Assembly (NCBI GenBank): GCA_037074615.1
Contig: CM073558.1
Coordinates: 19,947,001-20,011,000, forward strand
Reading direction: 5' to 3'
Source: Leucaena leucocephala
Lineage: Eukaryota > Streptophyta > Magnoliopsida > Fabales > Fabaceae
DNA: 64,000 nt
Made by a program: the position numbers and the translations under genes. Numbering within the stretch: position 1 is the stretch's first letter; each line of letters begins with the position of its first letter. Positions 34,661 to 47,310 of this stretch are shown in pieces. Below the pieces are notes generated by a model. The model did no database searches. It had not been told where the DNA came from and saw nothing but the letters and a program-made list of their open reading frames with translations.

Positions 34661-35237
34661 TTGGAGCACAAAATGCACCATTTTGCTTTTACAACAAAAT
34701 CTGGGCCGTTCAACCGTGCTCGCTTTCCAATCAAGCTGTGCCGTCGTTTACCTCAAAACCTCATCGTCGGTGCGCCTTCGTCCTCATCGAGCCTCAAGGT
34801 CAAGCTTTGTTTCTTGTCATCATCGGCGTTTTCAACATTGAACATCGAGCCTCATCATCGGCCTCAGTCTCCAACCGATATTTCTGAGTGTTCGAATGTC
34901 TTCATCGTTGGTTCAGGCCCCCATCTTCGATTCATCATCCAGTGCTTCGAACGTCGATGTAATTGTTGCTCTAAATCCTAAATTTTCTTTCTGCTGGCTC
35001 GCTGCCTGGAGTAAGTTCTTCAGAGTTCTCATAGAGAGGTGTTATTATCCACAATCTTCAACCTTGGATAATATAATATATGAGATGTGCCAAAAGGGAT
35101 TGTTTACTGAAGCTCTGGAATTGATGAAGAAATGTTTTGCAAAAAGTTTGCCTCAGGAGATAGGGCTTGGGAAGCACTGCTCCTTAATTCAGGAGCTGAG
35201 CTTAATTATTCAGAGACCACTTAAGCCGATCTGGTGA
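34661..35237 (+). pseudogene. Pentatricopeptide-repeat (PPR) gene remnant, apparently missing its middle
   Basis: PPR proteins bind organelle RNA. From about 35010 the frame reads FFRVLIERCYYPQSSTLDNI, IYEMCQKGLFTEALELMKK and FAKS, the last PPR motifs of such a protein. A small frameshift follows. In another frame the usual C-terminal end (LNSGAELNYSETT) is met by TAA at about 35224. The upstream ORF (34661-34978) starts MEHKMHHFAFTTKSGPFNRA and is rich in Ser, Arg and Pro with almost no acidic residues, like an organelle-targeting leader. It ends in a different frame. I infer that the leader and tail of one PPR gene were joined by an internal deletion; the leader could instead be unrelated. 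Confidence 0.6.
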
Positions 35238-36502
35238 AAGCAAACTAACCTCAGTTTTCAAAGTAGCCCGGGGAATAGATCTGATCTCAAAATCTAGAGG
35301 ACTCATCAGCATGTTTGGATAAAGAGCTAAAGCATAAGCAGGTAAGAACAATATCCTTCAATGAGCTTGTGGAAAGCTGAATTACTAATTGAGTTCACAT
35401 ATGCTTGTTGCAGAATTGGCACTTGAGCCATTGTCTAATATGGAATATCAAACAAATCGACAACATTTGATTCATTGTCTAATATTTGAGTGTTGTAACC
35501 CAAGGTACTTTAAAATTCTCTACGGAGCTAGAAGTTTTTTTTGTTGATATCGTCAACCGTTATTTAGCAATTTTTTTAATGTTATTGCTAGGTATTTGGA
35601 TAAATAAATATTTTAATTTTAGAGTTTATAGTTATTCCTCTATTATAAATATATTTTTTAAGAATTGAATTTAAAATCTAATAAGTTGTATTATGTCGGT
35701 AGACTAACTCTTGTTCTCTTTAGAACTAGCTTGCAAACAGGATATACCTAAGCTGCACTGTGCACACTCGAGAACTGTGCATTGGGGTTCAAAAACTGCA
35801 TTTTATGTCTTTCCGGATTGGGCTTTAGATTCACGGTCAACCCAGCCCGTTTTGTTTCATATGCGCACCCCATGCCGAAGGGAATTATAAAAATACAGAA
35901 TCTTTTATCAACATATTGTAAATCTTTTTTGCAGCCATTTGTGTCTTGAGCGAGCAAGAGTGAACAACAATCCTTTTTGAGGATGTTTTTGTTCCCTATT
36001 ATGATATGCTTAGGCTTTTTATCTTCTTTGTCACTGGACAATTTTGCAGAAATGTGGATTAGTTCATCGTTTGATGTCTTCTTAAATTTTTTACTTTAAG
36101 AATCTAGAGAATTATCCACCCATAAAGGAAATTTAACTTTCTTTGAAGGAAAAAAATTTCTTGTTTGCTTTACGCTAAGATTGAATATATACCTTTGTCT
36201 CTCCAAAACTTTATGCCATTCGTCAATCATTTTGTTTTTATATACAATTAAGTAATTTTTGACTCATACGTGGAAAATTTTTAATTTTTTATTAAAACTT
36301 GACTATAATTTATTAATTTTTTAAATTTTAAATTTGCTATTAACTAATATGTTATTTCATTAATTGAGGGTAACATGTTAACACTTATCTGTTTGATGTT
36401 TTTGACTTCGTAAGGATTTATTTGCCCAGAGTCCACAATTTAATATAGTTATCTATATAAAAGAATAATAAATTTTTGTTTGTTATAAGAAACTTTTGGA
36501 AA

Positions 36503-36745
36503 GATATTGGACTCGCCCATGATCCAAGGGTAGGGCGAAGTCTCTTTTTTTTCTAGGCTATACTAATGTCGAGTAGAACGAGTCGTCTATTACCCTCAAG
36601 CGTAAACATATGCACCTATGAGTTAGGATGCCTCTCCAAGCGTTGTGACTAGAACCACAATAAAATAGTACTCTCTAGGGATTGGACACGCACCAAATAG
36701 TCTTGTGTCTTACCCTTTTACTAGTTAAACCCACAGACGATGGGT
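36503..36745 (-). repeat. Dispersed repeat R95, copy 3, in a longer SINE-sized unit
   Basis: The minus strand carries GGGTAATAGACGACTCGTTC, CGACATTAGTATAGCCTAG and GGATCATGGGCGAGTCCAAT. Upstream on that strand (36745-36600) is further GC-richer sequence beginning CCCATCGTCTGTGGGTTTAA, so the whole may be a unit of about 245 bp. No clear Pol III boxes or target duplication were found. Confidence 0.45.
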
Positions 36746-39700
36746 AAAAAAGAATAATAAAATTGAACTTAAATATGTTATTTGTTAAATCATAAGTAAC
36801 TTCCAGGTTAAAATTGAAGAATCATCATTCACTGCTTAAACAATATAGACAGGCACTTTTGCATTAGTTGGTAATGTTGGTTCATATACGTACATCTTCA
36901 AGATATACACCAAAGAGTGAAAATGAAAGACACGAAAGAAGATTGGCTAAAAATTAGCAAAATACTAAAATATGAATCATACCTAAATATATACTATCAA
37001 CTTCAAGCCTTTCCTTTTCTTCTTTCCCAACCACAAACCTTGAATCCATCATGATCTCATTGAATCCGATATTTCTTTTTTGAAGGCAAAGTAACATTAC
37101 CACAATGATATTATTTCTTAATAATATCTAGTACTCTAATTTTATTTATTATACATCTAATACATTAATATTATTTTTCTAATGCATGCAATATTTCCTG
37201 AGATTATTTTTTAATTATATCTAAAACTTTAATTTTATTTATGGCTTAAGATGCCGATATATTATAAATAATATTAGGGTGTTAGATTCACTATAAATAA
37301 TATTAGAGTATTTGATATAATTAAAAAATAATATAAATATGCTGTATGATGATATTTTACCCCTTTTTTCAGTTTGGAAGTTTTATAAAATATATATTAA
37401 TTTGTGTGGCTAATCACGCCACTAGGTATTTAATTTTCTTGATGTTGTCTGATACCTAAGTGAAGATAATTGATGCTTCAATAATAATTAATCCACTAGT
37501 GCTTCAGTGTGTGTGCTTTTCACTTGGTTATGTGTGTGGGTCAGAGTTGATGTTCCTAACCAAAGCATAATTTTATTTTGTTTTTGGGATATTTAATTAA
37601 TCCTTCTGTTATAAATATAAAATTTAATTTATAGTGTAAATTATATTATAAAATAAATTTTATATTTAAGATTAGAATAATATATTTTTATAGGCATAAA
37701 TGAAAGCATGACACAGTATTATCTACATATTGTAATATTATATGATTACGTTCTTGTTTTTAAATATTCTGCACAAAAAAATTAATTATATAGGTGAATA
37801 ACTGAATATATATATATATATAAATCATATAAGATCTATTTCCATTTAATGAAATTATAGGGAAATATATCCCTTTTAGTTTTAAAATTTATATAGATAT
37901 TTCTTGGAAATTAAAAAATTTGTATAGATTATGGACTTTTTTTGTTTACTTTTGTTTTAATTATATAGACATCAGTTTTATTTATAACCCAACACATACC
38001 TCTCTTAAAAAACAATATTATTCGCTTTAATCTAATGGTAGGAATTAGATAGCTAATTCACATATATTAAAAAATTAGTTAAATTAATTGTTTATAAAAA
38101 ATGGGTGTTGATTTTTCTCAAATTCCTCTCATTTTAATCCTTTACAAAGAAGGTCACTTTTATTGGCCACATTCATTAATGTATGCAATTAATAGGTTTA
38201 GTATGAGAAGAAAAAAATTGTTTAGAATCATAAAAACATTATTTATTTTTAAGGGATTTTTGTATTTAAGAAAAAAATTCTATAATTTCAAGAAAATCAT
38301 GTAAATTATTCTGTGTAATGTAAGGTTAGTATAGTTTAAATAAAATTTAGGAGACATTTGTATTATTTTAAAAAAAAAACATATAGGAAATGTATATTAT
38401 TTGGAAAAAAAACAGAGAGAGATGTACATATATATACTTTATTCAAAACAATGATTCAAAAACAAAGTTCCAATAGTATTGTTTGATTAATACATATCGT
38501 AAGCTAGCTCAACAACTGTGTTAAAGTAAAGGACCACATCCCTATATAGGATCTATCTATATCAACCTTAGTTAATTATGAAAATGAAAGAAAGAGCCTT
38601 GTAAGACATGAACATGTCTCTGACCAAAAAGTAAATTTAGCATCAAACAAACTAAGCTTCTGCTTCGATTGCGACTTTTGTGTATGAGATTGGTCCTAAG
38701 CCTCACCCATATTGTTCTTCTCTTTTACCCTAACAAAATTCCAGTGAAACCAAACAGCGATAGATACATATGTGTGTGTATAGGGATCTACACGAATTTA
38801 ACTGAAAATTACTATGAAGTCATGTGTGGAAAAGTTTTAGATGTAAAAAATAACAATAGATTTATGTTTTTCACTTATTTATAATTTTTTTAATAATTAT
38901 ATTTCTTTTATGAGATTTTATAGTAATTTTCTTAATTTTATTCCTAATATTTTAAAAGATTAAAGTGCATTCAACACTAAGTAGTATCCAGTATCCCAAA
39001 CTAATTTAAGATTTATCTAGAAACAAAGTATTTTTCTAGTAATTTTTTGTTTATTAAGGATCCTAAAATAATTTTTAATAAAATTCATTATGCTATATTT
39101 TGAGTGTTCATTATTGTTGAGAAAAATATTTTAAAAGTAAAATTGTATAAAAAATAATTTATAATATTAGGTATACTAAAAAATATTTTAAAATATTGAA
39201 TAATCTAAAAATTTATTTAAAGTACTGAGTGAAAATTGGAAACCACTCCAAGTAGCACCTTAACCCTAATTTAAATAGATATAAGTTTTATCTTGAAGGT
39301 AAATATAGAAAAGAGGGTGTGTGAGAGAGATCGTTGTGTCACACTCTCTCACTCATGTGATTCTATCATGATAAGCAATTATCTCTGCAAGTGCTTCAAA
39401 TTTATTCCCTTCATTTCTAACTTTTCTGGCTCATTTCCTTAAATATTTAAATATCAATTAAATTATTTTATTTATATATCTAAATAGAGAGAGAATGATA
39501 TGAATCATATGATTGAGTATATTATATATATATATATGTTACAAAAGGACAATTATTTTACATATCGAAGATTGAAACTTAGAGAGAGTATCAATTAAAA
39601 AAAAAAGGGTTGTACACTTTGTCATTATGATGAGTGTCAATGTCAAATCAAGGAAGCATCCTAAGACAATAGTAACATCTCAAGAACAAACAATTATGTC

Positions 39701-42700
39701 GTGTTGAAGCCTCCCTAGTAGACTGTAAAGTTTGTCGGTGAAATGAAACTTCTATGTTCATTAATTACATGAACAAAGAATAAGGAAAAAATAAATAAAA
39801 ATAAAGAAAGAGACAGTAATTAGTGTGGGTTTGCATATGATGTGTAAGTGCATATTTCAGGAATTGTTAAGAAAAGTGCTGATCTTAGGATGCAATTCCT
39901 GTTTTGGGTGAAGCACGACAAAAAATAACATGCCTCTCTCTCATTTTGCTAATGGTTTGAAGTTACAAATAATTACTATAAATTTAATATTTTACACACA
40001 CACATCTACACTGGATAATAGAACACCTTCAGTTACACATGATATGAAATTTAATAAGATAAGAATTATTATTGTTATTGTATCAATTTTGCCACAAGTT
40101 AATATTGATTATATTGATAGTAATATATAATACAATTTTATATAATATTATGAATAAATGGTCAGTTTTCCATCCACCATCCCCTTTCTGTTTTCATTTA
40201 AAATAAGATTTAATGACTAATTATATTTAATGAGAAAATTCCTAACTTTTCCCATACTGTGTTTCGAAAAATGCAAGCGATAAGCAGAGATTAAGTCTCT
40301 TCTAATAATGTAGTCATGCAGAATAAGTTAAAAAATGCCTCACAATAATATTATTATGTACCTAATTATATCTTATAATTAAATTTTTTTAATTATATAT
40401 ATATGAGGAAGCTAGAAAATTCAAGGAAATAAGTCTTGTAAGTGGGATTTTAATTCCCCACAACAGTCATGCTCAAGTGCAATTTGTCAGAATGAATGTC
40501 AATTTATTACAAGTTAACATATATGAGTGTATATTAATTACAAAAGTATAATTCCTTTATTTTAGTGGTAGTTAGTTGAAGAGTTTATTTTAATTCTAAA
40601 TATAATATTTCAATTAATTTTTTTGCTTAAATTTATAAATTTTTTCTATGTTATCCTCAGCCTATTGATAGATACTCCTTTAATACATATAATTAATAGA
40701 AATTATTTAAAAAATATATAAATTTTTAAAAAAATATGAAAGTTTTCTATATAAAATTAAAATAAAATTTTTAACTAATTTTTATATTTAAAGATTAGAG
40801 AGAATACTTTTGAAATAGAAGGTAGGTGAGTAAGTGAGAGGCATGTTATTAGGGGGGAAAGTGAGGGGAGGCATCTTAATTAAAGAAGATGGGGGAAATA
40901 ATTATGAAGGGAAACAAAGCATCATCTCAAACAAGTCTTATCTCTAAGTGACCCCATGTCTTTGCCCATATATATATATGCCAACAAATAGGGACAATCC
41001 CTTTGATTGAATTCAAATGAACGCTATTATGTACCTATCAAATCACCCCTCATTTCACCCACTCTTTCCCTAATTAAAGTTCCTTCCTTATGCTTCTTTT
41101 CTAAGTTTTCTTCTTCTTACTCATTCATTTTTAGGGTTATATGTATATATTCTTCAACTATTCTGTGTCCCAATGATTCAACCTAGCTAAAGTTTTTTGT
41201 ATTATATGTGTGAACTTTTGTGTCTCTTTGGCACTTTTCTGTTTTGGACAACTATGACTTTCATTTTTACCTCACAACTATATATAGTGTTTGGTAAATT
41301 TACTTTTACTAGCTAGCATTTTTCTCCTTTATTATTATTTTTAATTTTAGAAAAGAGATGGCTAATTAAGGACCAAAAAAGCAAATATAATTAATGCCAT
41401 GACAAATCCCAAACCGTTAGATAATGAACAAATGTTCCAGTGATCAGAATATTTTTTTGATAAAAAAAAGTTTAGATAAGTTAGGTGCGATGACTTCCCA
41501 TGGCTAGGGTAAACTATTAGGTTCAAAGAGCGATTATAAAAATATTTATAAATATATTACCAATAATATATTTATATTAATATTAAAATTTGAACTTACA
41601 ATCTTATAAGTGATTAACTGACTCCTTATCAATTATACTACTTTTTATTGGCAAGTGATTATAATTTAAAATCTAGGGGGGTGATATTTTAGTACACTCA
41701 AATAAATAAAATAAAATCACCATATTTTATTTGTACTCGTTAAAAATGAGTTGTACTTATTCAATAATCTAAGTCTTCAAATACTTTTGGATCATAAATT
41801 TAAGGAGAAGCTTTAACAATTTTTCCAATAAAAAAATTGTTTTCATTTTTTGATAGTATAAACAAAATGATATTATAAAGGAATCATGCAAGGTTCTAAA
41901 ATACAAAAAAAAAAAAACAAGGACAAGTACAAGAAAAAAAATCAAATTATAAAAGAAAGAAGGCTACATGATTCCAATATGACTATTGAAGAAAGCTATC
42001 GGCAAGGCAAGAGTGTCCTGCTTAATGATATCTACTTAAGTACCGATCAAATGGCTTTGCTTAAGAGATTGCTTCTTGAAGAGAAATAGTTGTAACTTGT
42101 GACTTCCATCTGTTGCTAAGAAATCTGAATTATGAATGCAACTGAGAGAAGCACATACGTATTTTAGCATGAATTGAAGTTGCCAGCAATTTGTTTCCTC
42201 TAACTGTGAGTAATTACTTAAACTGTATTGGTCATAGCAATGAACAAGAACACAATCGATCTTTGAAGAGTTTAACATTCATATATAAATCATATGATGT
42301 CAATTTATGATGAATTTGTAATTTTCATATTCACAAATTATGACTAGATAATTTATTTTTGAAATGAAATATATATAGTGTATCCCAATCCAATGTAATA
42401 CTACAAATTTGCCTGGAAAGAAAAAAAATTTGGACAAAAAGTGAAAAGTATGTTTTACGTTATAAGTTTGGTAAGTTTCCATATGATCTCCACCAACTTT
42501 AAGATTAAAAAGTCTTGTCCCGTGGGCATCTCTTCTGTCTTCTCATGTATGCTAGCACTTTCCTGTAATTTTCTCGGGAAAATCCGATGAAAAATAATGC
42601 CATCAAAGATTTCAAAATCAACAAAGCAAGACCCCTATGATGAAGATTTTTTTAAAAAAAAGGAGTTATTCCTCTTATGAAATATATTTATTTAATACAA

Positions 42701-43801
42701 TGCAGTAATATTTAATTTCCTACAAAAATGAACCCTTTTTTTTCCGGTTCAAAGGCTAGCTTGCTTTCAGTCGATATATTTCTATTATTTTCCAGACATA
42801 ATCAATCACTAATCAGTGATGATTAATTTTATCTGTGTGAGAGCCTCACAACATAATTAATTATAAAAAATATTTAATTACTCTATTGCTTGGTTGGTGT
42901 AATGAAAAGCATATATGAATACTTTAGTCGCTTTCAAAGAAAAAGCATATATATATGCACTTGAAGGTGAGGCCACTTCATTAGTGCCTCAGAATCACAT
43001 ATTCACATATTCTTCTTATCATGATTTTTTTTAAAAAAAAAAAAGCCTCTCAAAAGAGTAACAGCTTTTGTAAAAGAATATTTTTTATAGACATTAATGT
43101 CAATACATTTCTTGAATGGCAGCAGTCTTTATGTGTATTATTGGGAAAGTTTGGTACATATATAGAATGGAATGGAATGGAATATTGGAAAACAGAATTA
43201 AAAAAGTAATTTTTAGATGTAAATCATACTACATACCCTTAAATAAATTTAAAAAGGTAATAAATCATGATTACAAGGCATAATTAGTATTACATATATA
43301 TATTTGCATGTCACTGAAAATAAATCATGCTCCATTATATTGATCTAACCAAACGGGTTCTTAAAGGTCACTCTTTTACAAGCTCATTGCATTTCAAATT
43401 GGAATTTCCACCATACAAAGAGGTTTGATATAGTGAAAATGTTAATCTCTATAAAATAATATTTTAATTCCCGTTAGGGAGAAATGTCCATATTTAGCAC
43501 CTGATAATATCTCAAATAAAATTATCTTTAATAGGAGAATACTTATATTTAAAAAATTTGGAATTTCCAACTGAATCCAAGTAATACAATATTACATATA
43601 ACCCCTTTTCTGGACTGAAATTACATACAACTCCTTAATCATTTTGTTCATTTGCTAGTTTTACTATCATTCTTCTAGCTGACATATCAATATTAATATA
43701 CAATGTCGACTTAATAACACATTACATACCTCATTAGTCATAAATAGTAAAACTTATTCTTAGACTCTTAATGTAAAGAAATCAACATCAGGTTATTAGA
43801 C

Positions 43802-43805
<4 letters not shown>

Positions 43806-43841
<36 letters not shown>
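43806..43841. repeat. (AT)n microsatellite
   Basis: About 18 uninterrupted AT dinucleotides. Confidence 0.95.
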
Positions 43842-43845
<4 letters not shown>

Positions 43846-44010
43846 TTTTATCAAGCTACTGTTTTATTTTTATTTTATGGGAAGATGATACAGATACACT
43901 TTTCTGCATGTATTTAGCGTATTTAGATTTTGATTCTAAAATATTTCATAAAGAAATTAAACCCATATTATTAAGAAGAGACACTATCACAGTACCACAC
44001 TTCTTGCCTA

Positions 44011-44013
<3 letters not shown>

Positions 44014-44047
<34 letters not shown>
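44014..44047. repeat. (AT)n microsatellite
   Basis: About 17 uninterrupted AT dinucleotides, 170 bp from the previous one. Confidence 0.95.
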
Positions 44048-44050
<3 letters not shown>

Positions 44051-44669
44051 ACTTGGAACTTTGAGGGAGATGGATGATGGCAAACCTAGGAGATAGACTA
44101 CGACTTGTGGCCTTGATCATTCTGATAAATTCTTAAAATTAATTAAGCCTTAATCATTGTCTTAATATGACAGGTCTCTTTCTGATTATGACACAACCAA
44201 ATAGTTTAGGGTCAATAATTATTTCCACCACACACAGTCTATTCAAACCACCTACTTCAGATCACAAAAAATATCAGTGTTTATCCATTTCCTTACATCT
44301 CTCACCTTTTTTCAAGTTTCTCACAATCTTTTCATCGAACACTTAACAATTCTGCAGTAAGGGAACACTGAATAATAAGTATGTTTCAACAAAAGCACTC
44401 ACCTTCAAATTCAACAAACCAGAATTGGTCACTAAATTCTGAAGAGAAGACATGAAAACTTTACTCTGCTTTTTCTCACAGTCATTTCATCAAACACCAA
44501 GAATGCTAAAAGTGGAAGAAGAACAATGAAGGGGGACGTACCAAGAACATTAATCACCTTCAAATTCAACAAATGAGTGAAACTCAGTTCAGAAATTTGA
44601 ACTGGGTCAGCAAATTCTGGGAAGCAGCCATTAAAGATCCAAGCTTTCTGCATTTCCAAATTCACTAAG

Positions 44670-44816
44670 GTGATGTGGGCATGATGGGGAAGATGGGCAC
44701 ATGAAGAACTAACTCACAGAAAACATCACTGTACTGTTTTTATTTTTGAAACAGAGAAGAATGTGATTTTCATGAGTTAGAATTGCACGTGCCCTGCTTC
44801 TCCATCTTGCTCAAAC
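44670..44816 (-). ncRNA. MIR164: MIR164 precursor hairpin
   Basis: The minus strand at 44804-44784 reads TGGAGAAGCAGGGCACGTGC plus A, the canonical 21-nt miR164. The opposite arm at 44703-44683 reads CATGTGCCCATCTTCCCCAT plus C, the expected star strand. Pairing the arms by eye gives few mismatches across the duplex, continues into CTAACTCA / TGAGTTAG toward the loop, and extends below the duplex (GTTTGAGCAA with ATGCCCACAT). The loop is about 80 nt. miR164 cuts NAC transcription-factor mRNAs of the CUC1/CUC2, NAC1 and ORE1 type and so shapes organ boundaries, lateral roots and leaf ageing. The position on the 5' arm is as in known MIR164 genes. Confidence 0.95.
44784..44804 (-). ncRNA. miR164: Mature miR164
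   Basis: 21 nt, beginning with U, on the 5' arm. It agrees at all positions with the miR164a sequence shared by dicots, as I recall it. Confidence 0.95.
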
Positions 44817-44954
44817 ATGCACCTTCTTGTTCTCTGTGATAAAACAATAGAAGCTACAGAGGAAGAGAGACGGAGAGAGTGAAAGAAAGAAAAAACAGAG
44901 AGAACAATAAGGAAGGAAGGAGGAAGTTGCAGCTTTTGTGGTTGAAGCCAACAC

Positions 44955-44962
44955 ATTTATAA
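44955..44962 (-). promoter_or_regulatory. Probable TATA box of the MIR164 gene
   Basis: TTATAAAT on the minus strand about 150 bp upstream of the miR164 sequence. It is followed by a CT-rich stretch (44920-44820) typical of a plant 5' leader, which would place the start near 44925. Confidence 0.6.
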
Positions 44963-45047
44963 CAAAAAGAGGGAAATGGGAGGGCGTGTTTGTTTCTAAA
45001 GGTGGGTATGGCTTTGTGGGAGCAAGAAGTGAAAGGCTTAGTTGGGT

Positions 45048-45055
45048 GTGGGACC
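45048..45055 (-). promoter_or_regulatory. Candidate TCP-binding site upstream of MIR164
   Basis: GGTCCCAC on the minus strand fits the class II TCP consensus GGNCCCAC. It is about 90 bp upstream of the TATA box. TCP3-type factors are reported activators of MIR164A in Arabidopsis; the link here is inferred from the motif alone. Confidence 0.4.
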
Positions 45056-45059
45056 TGAG

Positions 45060-47300
45060 TTTTTTTTTTGGCAGTCCAAACAGATTCTTACAATTACAAA
45101 TCACAGTTCATAGGACCATTTATCAGAGAAAAGTACAGTGAATTACTGATATAGCCCTAGCGACAACAGAAAACAAGTTTCACTGATTGCTTAATACACT
45201 CTCTGAGTCCCACATCGGGAAGTTATTTTGAAGTGACTTTTGACTTTTTAAATTTTATAATTAATTTTTAGAGTATAATTCTCTTGTCGAATTAGCTTTT
45301 TAAGAATGATTTTAGATAAATAAAAAGAATTCAACATAAAAGTGATTATAAAATTATGGTTGGGAAGTTTCCTAAACAAGTCTTAATACTTCTATTAAAA
45401 GTTATTTCACTAAGGATTTTAAATTCTCCAATTTTAACTAGTTTTTAAGTGTTTTAACCCATTATGATAATAACATATAACAAAAAAACATTAATTTATG
45501 CTAAGACCGTAGTTAATCAGTTAGAAGAACAAAAACATTATTAAAATCAAACCATGCGAGATTCACTCGCTAGGTATGTCTTTGATTATTCTTATTGGTC
45601 AAAGTTTTCCCCTGAGAAGGATTCAAGTGTAGTTCAAAAGCTGATGAATCCTACCATAGGTGAAGGGAAATTAAATTATTTTGCCTTAAATGTTGGTCAA
45701 ACTTATTAAAGTATCCTTTTGTATTTAAATTGTGGGGCTTGATGTCTCCTACTCCACAGTAGATTAAGCAAATGAAATGGCACTTTTGTTAAAAATATAA
45801 ACTTTGACTCCAAAGGTGTCATGTAACCAAGGAGGTATAGTTTGCATAGCTTTTAACCTAATAGTAAAGTAATTAGTAATCAAGCTCTTGATCCTATCCA
45901 TCATTTTCTTATAAGCAACTTGGAATGTTAATTTATTATTTAGTATAAGGTACCTATTTTGCCACTTCCTTAAGAAAAGACATTTTCATCTTAGAAAAAA
46001 TTAATATGCATGTCCCTATAGTTTCTTATAATTTTTAGTCAGATACCTATATTTTTTTCTTTTATTAGATCCATATAATTTTACCTAATTTTTAATCAAG
46101 TCCCTATTATTAATTTTTTTTATCAGTTACATGAAACTATGTAGATGGGTTTGATTAAAAATCAAGTGAGACTATAAGGATTTATTAAAAAAAATTATAG
46201 AAACCTAATTAAAATAAAATAAAATTGTAAGGACCTAATAAAAACAAAATTATATAGCTTTAATTAAAAATTAGAAAAAACTATAAGGACATACAAATTA
46301 ATTTTTCCTGTATAACTTACTTGTTTCAATTGGAACACTATCAGGTTTCCCGTAGAAGATAATATTTTCATCAAGATTTCTTTTTCTATCTATCACGTTC
46401 AAACTTAAAAGCTCACGTCTAGAGATTGTGGGTTGGTTATGTATGCCTATCATCAATTCTCTCTGTGGTATTCAATATTTCAAATTATGGTGCTTGTCGT
46501 GCAATCTACAATAAGAATATATATATTTACACTTTGACCAGTATTTGATCTATAATGTTTTAGCATGTATCAATTAATATGAGAGTACAGCAAGATCATT
46601 TAGGTAAGAACAACAGAGATCATCTTGCCACAGTAAAATGTTGGAATTTGTTAGCTGAAATTCCCGTAGTACAAGTCGCTTGAATGCAGGTACAACCCTT
46701 GTCATCTCATGTGTCAGAGAAGGAGGAAAAAAAAAGATAAAAAAAACCCAAATGAATTTTAAAAAAATAATTTAAATAGTTGAATATTTTTAAAAAATAG
46801 ATAGGGCAAGAGATCTAATTTACTTTTTATAAATTTATATAAAAAGACTAAATTATCCTAGAATAAATAAAACATATCACTCAGGTATCAATATGAAGGA
46901 GAAACCATTGGTGCGCATAGGAGATTAACCTTACGGGAGATATCTTTAGTTAAGTTGAAGTTAGAAAGAATGAAGTGTAAGTAAATTTTTTACACAAATC
47001 TTCTTCTTTTACTCCTCCGATTATCACCATTGTTTTATTCATTTTGATGATAACCTTAGGAGAAAGACTGTAGCTGACACTGTAACTTCGACTAGTTTAA
47101 GAAAGCAGTAGGAGAAATCACAAATTCATTACTTTTCGTCCATTGCATTTTGTCCTGCAATCCATTACTTTTCGCATTAGGGCATTACTTTTTAGCCCAT
47201 TTAAATTGAGCAAGAAAGAATAATCATTTGTGAAAGAGTAGACCTTTGCTTTTTGCATAACATAATATTTATAATAAGACTTACTTGCAAATCATTAACT
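45060..47300. other. Spacer upstream of MIR164
   Basis: AT-rich with no ORF of note. AGTCCCACATCG (45206-45217) is the core of the plant snRNA upstream element but no snRNA follows. Otherwise nothing is recognised. Confidence 0.4.
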
Positions 47301-47310
47301 AAGATGTAAA

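Larger units (their letters stand above)
35238..44660. other. 9-kb gene-poor spacer
   Basis: AT-rich, with only short ORFs of no recognisable domain (for example 35748-36041 minus, 97 codons; 38101-38304; 41886-42089). R95 copy 3 is at 36503-36597. A weak stem, GTGAGAGAG / CTCTCTCAC, occurs at 39323-39355. A CT/GA-rich, promoter-like stretch lies at 40830-41200 without a following ORF. Stowaway-like MITE remnants occur around 37590-37690 and 40556-40812. Confidence 0.4.

Noticed and set aside
35748..36041. 97-codon minus-strand ORF with Lys/Cys-rich sequence
   Set aside because: No motif recognised; the flanks give no promoter or splice evidence.
39323..39355. Short stem GTGAGAGAG / CTCTCTCAC, considered as a microRNA hairpin
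   Set aside because: The stem is only about 9 bp with no known miRNA sequence and no extended pairing.
44432..44665. 77-codon minus-strand ORF downstream of MIR164
   Set aside because: It lies within the probable primary miRNA transcript. The frame crosses a likely splice donor near 44545 and shows no domain.
44811..45104. 97-codon minus-strand ORF upstream of MIR164
   Set aside because: It spans the TATA box and CT-rich leader of the miRNA gene; composition alone gives the Ser/Leu/Phe-rich translation.
45206..45217. AGTCCCACATCG, the core of the upstream element of plant spliceosomal snRNA genes
   Set aside because: No TATA box at the proper distance and no U1, U2, U4, U5 or U6-like sequence follows. 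The motif also occurs by chance and in plant repeats.
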